A DNA stretch of 7,012 bases, taken from contig DATMCM010000449.1 in assembly GCA_035558335.1 (NCBI GenBank), forward strand, positions 1 through 7,012. Reading direction: 5' to 3'. This DNA comes from Onstottus_B sp035558335. GTDB taxonomy: Bacteria; Acidobacteriota; Blastocatellia; UBA7656. The translations under genes and the position numbers were made by a program. The notes beneath the pieces were generated by a model. It searched no databases and had not been told where the DNA came from. It worked only from the letters and a program-made list of their open reading frames with translations. Within the stretch, counting starts at the first letter, position 1. Every line of letters begins with the position of its first letter. Below, piece after piece: positions 1 through 6,067 of this stretch.

Positions 1-144
1 GGCTCTTTGCTTCCCGTTCCTCCGCCCACCTTGCGGCGTCGGACCGAGCCGCGTTCACACAACTCTTTGCTTCCCGTTACTCCGCCCACCTTGCGGCGTC
101 GCCCACCTTGCGGCGTCGGACCGAGCCGCGTTCACGCGGCTCTC
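1..144. repeat. Degenerate ~60-bp direct repeat with internal 17-bp tandem duplication
   Basis: Bases 3-40 and 63-100 are the same 38-bp sequence with one difference (C19 versus A79). Bases 24-58 and 101-135 are an exact 35-bp repeat. The second copy contains a perfect 17-bp tandem duplication, GCCCACCTTGCGGCGTC at 84-100 and 101-117, so this 17-mer occurs three times (also 24-40). The full unit appears to run from CTCTTTGC to a terminal hairpin of the form AGCCGCG-TTCA-CGCGGCT. That hairpin is intact at 124-141 but decayed in the first copy (47-64). The array probably continues upstream of the window. An open frame crosses it on the + strand (from position 7), but its Pro/Arg-rich translation simply mirrors the repeats and I do not consider it coding. 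Confidence 0.9.
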
Positions 145-370
145 CGTAGGCAAATAGGCGCCAGCCGTTTACGGCTGGTTCGCCGCGAGCCTGTCCGCGT
201 CGAGCCCGTTTCAACGGGCTTTCATTCGGGCCTCAGCAATCGCGTTGAAGGCCGAAGCCGCCAGTTGAAAGCGCGCTGCCGTGATTCGTCTTCGCGCTTC
301 ACGAGCGCTAAAGCGCTGGCCTATTTGCCTCGCGGGAAAGCCCGATGAATCGGGCTCGTCGCTTCCGCGA
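124..370. repeat. Cluster of REP-like hairpins, partly bounded by 12-bp inverted repeats
   Basis: Successive perfect or near-perfect hairpins lie at 124-141 (AGCCGCG/CGCGGCT), 161-178 (CCAGCCG-TTTA-CGGCTGG), 203-220 (AGCCCGTT-TC-AACGGGCT), 269-299 (AAGCGCG/CGCGCTT, 17-nt loop), 304-317 (AGCGCT-AA-AGCGCT) and 339-356 (AGCCCGAT-GA-ATCGGGCT). The last sits inside an outer stem, 330-338 pairing with 363-370 with one bulged G. The stems share the frame AGCC..-..GGCT but differ in sequence with compensating changes on both arms. AGGCAAATAGGC at 148-159 is the exact reverse complement of 319-330, so 148-330 could be one 183-bp non-coding unit. There is no transposase frame inside it. This resembles bacterial REP or MITE-type intergenic DNA, but I cannot name the family. 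The remaining bases up to 442 show no convincing promoter or gene. Confidence 0.8.
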
Positions 371-442
371 AAACCTGACGCACAGCGCCCTCCTACCTTC
401 GACTTCACCGCCTCGCCCTTGCTGTGCTAGCTTCGTTCTCGT

Positions 443-1543
443 ATGTCTTCATCGCTTTCAAGAATACCGTCAGGCGTGCAGTACATCTTCGACGATGAAG
501 TGCGTGCGCGCCGCTGGATCGAGCGCGAGGTGATGCGCGTGTTCGAGGGATGGTCTTATTCGGAGATCATCCTGCCGATCTTTGATTATGCCGACCTGTT
601 CGCCCTTGGGATGGGTAAAGATCAAGCCGAGATGACTTATCGATTCACCGGCCGCGACGGCAAGCTGTTGGCTTTGCGGCCGGAGATGACTTCGCTTGTA
701 GCACGCACGGTCGCAACTCGTTTTGGCAATCGCCCGCGTCCGGTCAGGCTTTCGTATTCGGGCGAGGTCTTCAGGTGGGACGAGCCGCGCGCCGGCCGCC
801 AGTACGAGTTCCATCAGATCGGCCTCGAGCATATCGGCTCGGATCGTTTGGAAGCAGACACCGAAGCGCTGGTGATTGCAATTGAGGCACTCAGGCGGCT
901 CGGTCTCGAGGGCTTTACGATAACGCTCAGCCATGCAGATTTCTTCAACGGAATCGCAGAGCGACTGGCGCTGGATGAGGACTCACGCCGAGATCTTCGA
1001 GAAGCGATCGATCGAAAAGACAGTGGGCGCCTCGAGACGTTTCTGGAAGCGCACGCGGACCAGCCAGGCCGCGACGCGTTCTGCCGGCTGACTGCGCTTG
1101 CCGGCAAACGCGAGGTCATCGGGCAGGCTCGCGCTCTCGCGCCTAACAGCAAATCGATCGCCGCGCTTGACGACATCGAGCGCGTTTACCAGATCGCTGA
1201 AGCGCTCGGTATAGCCGCCTTCGTCGACATAGATTTGGGAGATGTCGGCGGTCTCGACTACTACACCGGGTTGACGTTCAAGATTTACGCTCATGGACTC
1301 GGGACTGCGCTTGGCCGCGGGGGCCGATACGACCGGCTCTTGGAGAATTTTGGGTTGGCCGAGCCGGCGGTCGGTTTTTCGCTTTGCCTGGACTGGCTTG
1401 CTCAACTGCTCGCTCCAAAGCTCCGGGAGACAGCCGTTCAACCAAACGAGACCGTCCGGCTGAAAACCGCTGGCGACATTGCCGGAGCCTTCAAGGAAGC
1501 GAACCGGTTGCGAAACGAAGGGAAGAAGATTGAGATCGATTGA
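443..1543 (+). CDS. hisZ: ATP phosphoribosyltransferase regulatory subunit HisZ
   Basis: This is a catalytically inactive paralogue of the histidyl-tRNA synthetase core. In species with short HisG it joins HisG in a cytoplasmic hetero-octamer, is needed for activity and transmits histidine feedback inhibition. The 366-residue product shows the class II synthetase layout: IPSGVQYIFDDE at the N-terminus (8-19), RPEMTSLVARTVATRF (79-94), a motif 2 region from GEVFRWDEP to YEFHQIGLEHIG (107-132), the histidine A-like motif GLDYYTG (270-276), RGGRYDRLLENFG (292-304) and motif 3-like AVGFSL (309-314). The Arg that precedes GLDYY in true HisRS is Gly here, and there is no C-terminal anticodon-binding domain, so HisRS is unlikely. 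It ends in EGKKIEID, like a complete if slightly short HisZ. The ATG at 443 leaves the usual few residues before the PSG motif, and no clear SD is visible. hisG follows after 87 bp, which supports the call. Confidence 0.95.
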   Translation: MSSSLSRIPSGVQYIFDDEVRARRWIEREVMRVFEGWSYSEIILPIFDYADLFALGMGKDQAEMTYRFTGRDGKLLALRPEMTSLVARTVATRFGNRPRPVRLSYSGEVFRWDEPRAGRQYEFHQIGLEHIGSDRLEADTEALVIAIEALRRLGLEGFTITLSHADFFNGIAERLALDEDSRRDLREAIDRKDSGRLETFLEAHADQPGRDAFCRLTALAGKREVIGQARALAPNSKSIAALDDIERVYQIAEALGIAAFVDIDLGDVGGLDYYTGLTFKIYAHGLGTALGRGGRYDRLLENFGLAEPAVGFSLCLDWLAQLLAPKLRETAVQPNETVRLKTAGDIAGAFKEANRLRNEGKKIEID

Positions 1544-1548
1544 TCTCG

Positions 1549-1628
1549 GATTTGGACGCGTCGCGAACAGCGTGCGACACGTCCGGGTTCAGCTCGTTGT
1601 TCTCGATCCTGGATCCATAATCCAAATC
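1549..1628 (+). other. Structured hisZ-hisG spacer (nested inverted repeats)
   Basis: GATTTGGA at 1549-1556 is the exact reverse complement of TCCAAATC at 1621-1628, just before the hisG ATG. Inside lies a hairpin with arms 1554-1564 and 1574-1584 (11 positions, one C/A mismatch, 9-base loop). The two pairings overlap at 1554-1556, so they would compete in RNA. There is no T-run after either stem, so this is not a standard intrinsic terminator. No histidine-codon leader peptide is visible. A role in tuning hisG translation is possible but speculative. Confidence 0.35.
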
Positions 1629-1630
1629 GC

Positions 1631-2299
1631 ATGACTGTTCTTACCATCGCCATCGCCAAAGGCCGACTGCAAGACGGTGCGTTCGAGCTATTTCGCCGAG
1701 CCGGCATTGTCGTTCCCGCCGAAGCTATGTCTTCTCGGCGCCTGATGATCGAGGATGAATCGAGTCGCTACAGCTTCATTTTGGTGAAGCCCTCGGACGT
1801 GCCCGTCTATGTCGCATATGGCGTCGCCGACGCGGGTGTGTGCGGACGAGACGTGCTGATGGAGTCGGATGCGGACGTGCACGAGCCGCTCGATCTCGGG
1901 TTTGGCCGGTGCCAACTGGTCGTCGCCGGGACGGCCGAATCGGCCGAGCGCGGGTATAACCCGCTGGCGACGGCTCGCGTGGCGACCAAGTACCCGCGCG
2001 CGACCGCCGACTATTTTCAACGGCGCGGAGTGCCGGTGGAGCTGATAGAGTTATCAGGGTCGGTCGAGCTTGCGCCTGTGCTAGGGCTCTCGGAGCACAT
2101 TGTTGACCTGGTCGAGACCGGACGCACGCTTCGCGACAACGGGCTGGTAGTGATCGACACGATCGCGGAATCCACCGCGCGTCTGATCGTCAATCGAGCG
2201 AGCTACCATCTAAAACGACGCATCGTGGCCGAGCTGATCGACACCCTGAGAACGGCGATTCAGACAGCCGCAGATCAACCCCGATCCACGCCGATCTGA
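1631..2299 (+). CDS. hisG: ATP phosphoribosyltransferase, short-form catalytic subunit HisG
   Basis: This enzyme catalyses the first committed step of histidine synthesis: ATP plus PRPP gives phosphoribosyl-ATP and pyrophosphate. The 222-residue length is that of the short HisG class, which lacks the C-terminal ACT-like histidine-binding domain and depends on HisZ, encoded just upstream. Visible motifs are the N-terminal AIAKGRLQ (7-14), GVADAGVCGRDVLME (64-78), the hinge strand CQLVVAG (94-100), RVATKYP (116-122), and the phosphate/PRPP-binding loop ELSGSVELAPVLGLS (140-154) running into IVDLVETGRTL (157-167). All key family blocks are present and uninterrupted. The ATG at 1631 gives the canonical N-terminus, although no good SD precedes it. 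The C-terminal tail (TAADQPRSTPI) is a little longer than usual and looks disordered. Feedback control is expected to act through HisZ. Confidence 0.97.
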   Translation: MTVLTIAIAKGRLQDGAFELFRRAGIVVPAEAMSSRRLMIEDESSRYSFILVKPSDVPVYVAYGVADAGVCGRDVLMESDADVHEPLDLGFGRCQLVVAGTAESAERGYNPLATARVATKYPRATADYFQRRGVPVELIELSGSVELAPVLGLSEHIVDLVETGRTLRDNGLVVIDTIAESTARLIVNRASYHLKRRIVAELIDTLRTAIQTAADQPRSTPI

Positions 2300-2345
2300 G
2301 CCGGTATGACCGGGGTCCGTCAACGGCGAATTCTCGTCATTCGGT

Positions 2346-3638
2346 ATGGAGATAACAAGCTACAAACCGGGGGAAGCGAACCTAACGCTTGACCGAATAC
2401 GCTCGCGTGCGCTCCTGATGAATCCCGAGCTTGTAGCGCGAGTTGCTGCAATTGTCGAAGCCGTGCGCACAGGCGGCGATGAAGCGCTCATTCATTTCAC
2501 CAAAGAGTTTGATGGCGTCACGATGACACCCGCAGATCTTCGTGTCGATCCTTCTTTCATAAGAACCGCCGCGTCGAGAGCCGAGCCGAGAACCGTAGAA
2601 GCGTTCCGACTCGCCATCCGAAACGTTCGAGCCTTCCACGAACATCAGCGTGAGTCCGGCTGGCAGATGACGACCGAAGACGGAGCAGTAGTCGGCCAGC
2701 GAATCCTACCCGTCGCTTCGGCGGCTCTGTACGTGCCCGGAGGACGGGCGGCTTATCCATCGACGGTGTTGATGAATGCGATCCCGGCTCAGGTTGCGGG
2801 CGTGGCTCGACTCGCCATAGCCACACCGCCGGGTACCCTCGAACGCGCTCCTGAAGTGGCCGCAGTCATCGCCGAGCTTGGCATCGAAGAGGTCTATCGC
2901 GTCGGAGGCGCTCAGGCGATTGCGGCTTTCGCATTCGGAACCGACACCATCCCCAAGGTAGACAAGATCGTCGGCCCGGGCAACATCTATGTAGCGATCG
3001 CCAAAAAGCTGGTGTACGGTTCGGTTGGCATTGACTCGATCGCCGGCCCGACCGAAGTCGTAATCATCGCTGACGACTCAGCAAACCCAAGATTCGTAGC
3101 CGCCGATCTGCTCGCGCAAGCCGAGCACGACCCGGAAGCTTCCGCCATCTGCATCACGACAAGCCCTGAGCTGGCGCGCGGTGTCGCACGCGAAGTCGAG
3201 CTCCAGATCGCGACACTCGACAGACGCGAGATCGCTCGCGCGTCTATCGACCGCTACGGGGCGATATTCTTAGTCGAATCGCTCGAAGCGGCTTGCGAGC
3301 TGGCTAACCTCGTGGCGCCCGAGCACCTTGAACTGATGATCTCCGACGATCAACGCGCGGCAGGATTGATCGAGAACGCGGGAGCGATCTTCTTCGGCGA
3401 GTGGTCGTCGGAGCCGGTCGGAGACTACCTGGCTGGACCCAACCACGTGCTGCCGACGCTTGGCACGTCGCGCTTCTCATCCGCGCTGGGCGTTCATGAT
3501 TTCGTAAAGCGGCAGTCTGTGATTCGCTACACGCACGCGGCTTTGGAAAAGAACGCGGACGCGATCGCCGCGATGGCTGAATCAGAAGGGCTGACGGGCC
3601 ATCGACGAGCGGTTAAGATCAGAACCAGTGACGAGTAA
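2346..3638 (+). CDS. hisD: Histidinol dehydrogenase HisD
   Basis: This zinc-dependent, NAD-linked enzyme oxidises L-histidinol through histidinal to L-histidine, the last two steps of the pathway. The 430-residue product is full length for the family. It shows ALYVPGGRAAYPSTVLMNAI (127-146), the NAD-domain segment RVGGAQAIAAFAFGT (185-199), VDKIVGPGNIYVA (205-217), SIAGPTEVVIIAD (231-243), and LLAQAEHDPEA with the expected zinc ligands Gln258 and His261. It also has APEHLEL with catalytic Glu326 and His327, the third ligand Asp360 in VGDYLAGPNH, and the fourth, His419, in EGLTGHRRA. Numbering almost matches that of the E. coli enzyme. The start at 2346 gives a normal N-terminus, although the 46-bp gap after hisG has no strong SD. 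A small hairpin (3641-3662) lies directly after its stop codon. Nothing suggests an inactive or broken copy. Confidence 0.98.
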   Translation: MEITSYKPGEANLTLDRIRSRALLMNPELVARVAAIVEAVRTGGDEALIHFTKEFDGVTMTPADLRVDPSFIRTAASRAEPRTVEAFRLAIRNVRAFHEHQRESGWQMTTEDGAVVGQRILPVASAALYVPGGRAAYPSTVLMNAIPAQVAGVARLAIATPPGTLERAPEVAAVIAELGIEEVYRVGGAQAIAAFAFGTDTIPKVDKIVGPGNIYVAIAKKLVYGSVGIDSIAGPTEVVIIADDSANPRFVAADLLAQAEHDPEASAICITTSPELARGVAREVELQIATLDRREIARASIDRYGAIFLVESLEAACELANLVAPEHLELMISDDQRAAGLIENAGAIFFGEWSSEPVGDYLAGPNHVLPTLGTSRFSSALGVHDFVKRQSVIRYTHAALEKNADAIAAMAESEGLTGHRRAVKIRTSDE

Positions 3639-3660
3639 CACACATTCGCTAGTGAAGATG

Positions 3661-3785
3661 TGGCATCCGCGCAAATCCGTCGGATCAGTGTCATCTGTGG
3701 TCTATGGAGACTAGTAAAAGCGACTCCTCCGAACGCATAGACCACTGATGAAACGGATTCGACGGATTCTGCACGGATTTGTTGC
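3661..3785. repeat. Long imperfect inverted repeat between hisD and hisC
   Basis: The 33-bp left arm at 3674-3706 pairs with 3736-3768 with four mismatches, across a 29-base loop. Weaker, indel-containing similarity extends the arms outward to about 3661 and 3785. The core carries the words AATCCGTCG and GTGGTCTATG, and its complement reads CATAGACCAC and CGACGGATT. The right arm contains the ATG at 3748 that opens an extended hisC frame, which argues that this frame extension is repeat DNA and not protein. The arms have no downstream T-run, so this is a foldback repeat element or RNA hairpin and not a textbook terminator. The spacer also holds a 10-bp palindrome TCGCTAGCGA at 3794-3803. Confidence 0.85.
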
Positions 3786-3823
3786 CGCTTTGATCGCTAG
3801 CGAAAATGGGCACAAGTCACAAG

Positions 3824-3858
3824 AAAGGAGCAGAAGTAGTGAACCGACGCTGGTAATG
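3824..3858 (+). promoter_or_regulatory. SD plus five-codon mini-ORF ending in TAATG at the hisC start
   Basis: AAAGGAG at 3824-3830 is a good Shine-Dalgarno match but lies 25 bases before the hisC ATG (3856), too far to serve it directly. It is 8 bases from a GTG at 3839 that opens GTG AAC CGA CGC TGG TAA. The stop of this mini-ORF overlaps the hisC start as TAATG. This arrangement would allow termination-reinitiation coupling. The peptide (M-N-R-R-W) has no histidine codon, so it is not a classical his attenuator leader. Chance occurrence cannot be excluded. Confidence 0.4.
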
Positions 3859-4938
3859 ACTAACCCGCTCGACAAAATCAAACCTCCAGTTCGCGCGATC
3901 AGCGCGTACACGCTCGCGCCTTATCGAGCCTCGATCAAGCTCAACCAGAACGAAAACCCGTTCGACATGCCTAACGAGATCAAACAAGAGGTCGAGCGCC
4001 GCCTCGCCAGTCGCGCGTGGTCGCGTTATCCCGATTTCGATCCGTCGAACCTTATCGAACGACTTGCCTCGTTCGCGAGCTGGAAGCCTGAAGGCACGCT
4101 GGCTGGCAACGGTTCGAACGAGCTTATTCAGGCGACGCTGATGGTGACCGTCAGTCCCGGCGCTCGCGTTGTCATTTGCGAGCCGACATTCACGCTCTAC
4201 CGGCAGGTCGTCACGATACTTGGCGGCGAAGTATTGAGCGTACCCCTCACTCCAAACTTTCAGTTCGACATCCAAGCGATTCTCGCGGTTAGAGATCGCG
4301 CGGATGTAATCATACTTTGCTCTCCCAACAATCCGACCGGCTGCAGGGCAACGGATGAGGACGTGATACGGCTAGCTCGCGACTTTGACGGACTGGTCGT
4401 GGTAGATGAGGCTTATCACGAGTTCTCGGGTCACTCGGCCGTGCCGCTGCTCGAGGAGCTGCCGAACCTGATCGTATTGCGGACATTTTCAAAGGCGATG
4501 GCGATGGCAGGTCTTCGAGTGGGTTATCTGTTAGCCTCCCCCGACCTTCGCCGCGAAATTCACAAGGCGACGCTGCCTTACAACTTGAACTTCTTTTCCG
4601 CAACCGCCGCCGAAGTCGCATGCGAGCGATATGATCTGCTCAAGCCTCGCATCGATCTGATCATTAGCGAGCGCGAGCGCTTGCTGAGCGCACTGACCGG
4701 CGTCCCGGGCATCGACCCGGTGCCGTCATCGGCAAACTTCATGATCGCGAAGACCGCAGTCGCCCCTCAAACTCTTTTCAAAGAGCTGCTCGCGCGGGAT
4801 ATACTCGTGCGTGACGTGAGTCGCTATCCGATGCTTGCTGACTATTTTCGAGTGTCGGTTGGCGCACCCGAAGAGAACGACCGAGTCGTGGGGGCGCTCA
4901 AGGAGGTGATCGAGCGTGCAGACATTAAAGAAATCTGA
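3856..4938 (+). CDS. hisC: Histidinol-phosphate aminotransferase HisC
   Basis: This is a PLP-dependent fold-type I aminotransferase that converts imidazole-acetol phosphate and glutamate to L-histidinol phosphate and 2-oxoglutarate. From the ATG at 3856 it has 360 residues, typical for HisC. Motifs in that numbering are IKLNQNENPFDMP (27-39), GNGSNELIQ (84-92, phosphate cradle), CEPTFTLYRQV (108-118), SPNNPTG with Asn159, VVVDEAYHEFSG (181-192) with Asp184 and Tyr187, the PLP lysine in RTFSKAMAMAGLRVGY (Lys213, Arg221), and YFRVSVGAPEEN with substrate-binding Arg332. The frame stays open upstream to an ATG at 3748, but those 36 codons lie largely in an inverted repeat and are not HisC-like, so I reject that start. 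The gene's last 23 bases overlap the next reading frame. Annotation as the related aromatic or aspartate aminotransferases is less likely given the his context. Confidence 0.96.
   Translation: MTNPLDKIKPPVRAISAYTLAPYRASIKLNQNENPFDMPNEIKQEVERRLASRAWSRYPDFDPSNLIERLASFASWKPEGTLAGNGSNELIQATLMVTVSPGARVVICEPTFTLYRQVVTILGGEVLSVPLTPNFQFDIQAILAVRDRADVIILCSPNNPTGCRATDEDVIRLARDFDGLVVVDEAYHEFSGHSAVPLLEELPNLIVLRTFSKAMAMAGLRVGYLLASPDLRREIHKATLPYNLNFFSATAAEVACERYDLLKPRIDLIISERERLLSALTGVPGIDPVPSSANFMIAKTAVAPQTLFKELLARDILVRDVSRYPMLADYFRVSVGAPEENDRVVGALKEVIERADIKEI
4900..4909 (+). promoter_or_regulatory. Near-perfect Shine-Dalgarno for the protease gene, inside hisC
   Basis: AAGGAGGTGA matches the complement of the 16S rRNA 3' end over ten bases and sits 6 bases before the GTG at 4916. 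It is the strongest SD visible in the window. It also encodes Lys-Glu-Val in hisC, a common helix sequence, so the match may be partly due to protein constraint. Confidence 0.6.
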
Positions 4939-5365
4939 GATAGCGAGAGAAGAAATGGGCGAAGTCCGAACGTCCGTAACACTGACTAACGCAACGGATC
5001 GGGATCTCGTAAGGCGAGGGAAGTTGTCCCCCAGCGACGTACACTCATACACGGCCGACGCGCTCGTCGACACTGGTGCTGTGCGTACGGTCTTGCCATT
5101 CCACGTGGTCGAGCAACTTGATCTCAGGCTCCGCGGCAAACGAGTCGTTGAATTGGCAGATGGGCGAAAGGAGACTGTTCTTACCGGGGCGGTAGAGATC
5201 GAGATCGACGGTCGAAACACGATTGAAGACGCACTTGTTCTCGGTGACGAGGTAATAGTCGGGCAAACGGTGCTGGAAACACTCGATCTGTTGGTTGACT
5301 GTGCCAACCGGCGATTGGTTCCCAACCCTGCGCATCCTGATCAGCCTGTCATAAAGATCAAGTAG
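4916..5365 (+). CDS. Small retropepsin-like (clan AA) aspartic protease
   Basis: This 149-residue soluble protein resembles the single-domain retroviral-type aspartic proteases found in some bacteria. Such proteins are expected to work as dimers, each subunit giving one catalytic Asp. The active-site strand is ADALVDTGAVRTVLP (47-61), with Asp52-Thr53-Gly54-Ala55. A flap-like turn follows at ADGRKETVLTG (81-91), and the second hydrophobic-Gly element is VIVGQTVLETLDLLVD (113-128), followed by RRLVPNP (132-138). No signal peptide or membrane segment is seen. Two starts are possible: GTG 4916, with the near-perfect SD and a 23-bp overlap with hisC, or ATG 4955 (136 residues, beginning MGEVRTSVTLTN), which looks more like the family N-terminus as I recall it. 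It has no known histidine-pathway role. Its substrate is unknown, and the link to the operon may be only positional. Confidence 0.85.
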   Translation: MQTLKKSEIAREEMGEVRTSVTLTNATDRDLVRRGKLSPSDVHSYTADALVDTGAVRTVLPFHVVEQLDLRLRGKRVVELADGRKETVLTGAVEIEIDGRNTIEDALVLGDEVIVGQTVLETLDLLVDCANRRLVPNPAHPDQPVIKIK

Positions 5366-5438
5366 CTTCGCCTTGCGACGCTGCTAGCTTAGCCGTGGCG
5401 CTGCGTTGCCACCTCTAAAGCCTCAAGAGCGGAAGCGT

Positions 5439-5474
5439 GGCGCTGGCTGTTGGAAAGGCGCTGGCTGTTGGAAA
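5439..5474 (+). repeat. Exact 18-bp tandem duplication upstream of hisB
   Basis: GGCGCTGGCTGTTGGAAA occurs at 5439-5456 and again immediately at 5457-5474, six bases before the hisB ATG. The GGAAA at the end of the second copy is the only SD-like element at a usable distance. Because 18 is a multiple of three, the duplication extends the hisB frame upstream to a TTG at 5450 without a stop. A short hairpin, GTGGC/GCCAC (5395-5412), lies further upstream in the same 114-bp gap after the protease gene. Confidence 0.9.
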
Positions 5475-5479
5475 CTAGA

Positions 5480-6067
5480 ATGGCCCGAGCTGCAGAGAAA
5501 AGACGAACAACGCGCGAGACCGACGTGCAGGTAAGGCTCGACCTCGACGGGCGCGGCGAGTCGAAGATCGCAACCGGAATAGGCTTTCTCGATCACATGC
5601 TCGAGCTGTTCGCTCGGCATGGCTTGTTCGATCTAGAGGTCGCTTGCTCGGGCGATCTTCACATCGACGCGCATCATTCGGTCGAGGACATTGCGCTTAC
5701 GATCGGGCAGGCCTTCGCCGAAGCGCTTGGAGACAAGAAGGGCATCGTTCGATTCGGAGCCGCCTATGTGCCGATGGACGAAACGCTGGCGCGAACGGTC
5801 GTCGATCTGAGCGGGCGGGCTTTCATTGTTTATCGAGTGCCGAAGGTGCGCGACCGCGTCGGGGAACTGGACGTCGAGCTGGTCGAGCACTTCTGGCGGT
5901 CGTTTGCCGGCGAGGTCCGATGCAACCTTCACATCGAGCTGCTGTACGGAGCCAATCAGCACCACATAACCGAAGCGGTCTTTAAATCGGCTGCCAGAGC
6001 CTTTTCCGCGGCGACTCGCATCTCGGATCGCATCGAAGGCGTCCTCTCAACAAAGGGAAGCTTGTAG
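5480..6067 (+). CDS. hisB: Imidazoleglycerol-phosphate dehydratase HisB (monofunctional)
   Basis: This manganese-dependent enzyme dehydrates imidazole glycerol phosphate to imidazole-acetol phosphate, the substrate of HisC. From the ATG at 5480 it has 195 residues, the normal size for a dehydratase without the N-terminal phosphatase domain of the enterobacterial fusion. The duplicated fold halves carry the metal-binding clusters. They show as GIGFLDHMLELFARHG (33-48), HIDAHHSVED (61-70; His65, His66, Glu69), VPMDETLARTVVDLSGR (97-113), VEHFWRSF (135-142), and the second motif GANQHHITEA (147-156; His151, His152, Glu155). The end STKGSL is typical of the family. The upstream TTG start (5450) would add ten residues encoded by the tandem duplication and is not favoured. 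A separate histidinol-phosphate phosphatase is needed and is not present here. Confidence 0.97.
   Translation: MARAAEKRRTTRETDVQVRLDLDGRGESKIATGIGFLDHMLELFARHGLFDLEVACSGDLHIDAHHSVEDIALTIGQAFAEALGDKKGIVRFGAAYVPMDETLARTVVDLSGRAFIVYRVPKVRDRVGELDVELVEHFWRSFAGEVRCNLHIELLYGANQHHITEAVFKSAARAFSAATRISDRIEGVLSTKGSL

Noticed and set aside
7..348. 113-codon open frame on the + strand in the upstream repeats
   Set aside because: The translation is Pro/Arg/Ser-rich, repeats in step with the DNA repeats and spans the hairpins. There is no recognisable domain or SD.
1..370. CRISPR array
   Set aside because: The repeats are unequal, adjacent or nested and have no regular unique spacers. There are no cas genes.
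371..442. Promoter or his attenuator leader upstream of hisZ
   Set aside because: TTGCTG at 419-424 has no acceptable -10 partner at a position that would leave a 5' leader, and no run of histidine codons is present.
443..1543. Annotation as histidyl-tRNA synthetase (hisS)
   Set aside because: It lacks the anticodon-binding domain, the Arg before GLDYY is replaced by Gly, and it is followed by a short HisG. All of these point to HisZ.
3748..3855. In-frame upstream ATG extending hisC by 36 codons
   Set aside because: The extension lies largely in the right arm of an inverted repeat, does not resemble HisC, and the 360-residue start at 3856 gives normal HisC size and numbering.
4310..4621. 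Long antisense open frames within hisC and other his genes
   Set aside because: They lie opposite genes with intact conserved motifs, and their Arg/Ser-rich translations are typical of shadow frames in GC-rich DNA.
5450..5479. TTG start adding ten residues to HisB
   Set aside because: The ten residues are mostly encoded by the 18-bp tandem duplication. ATG 5480 gives the usual 195-residue enzyme and has GGAAA at a suitable distance.
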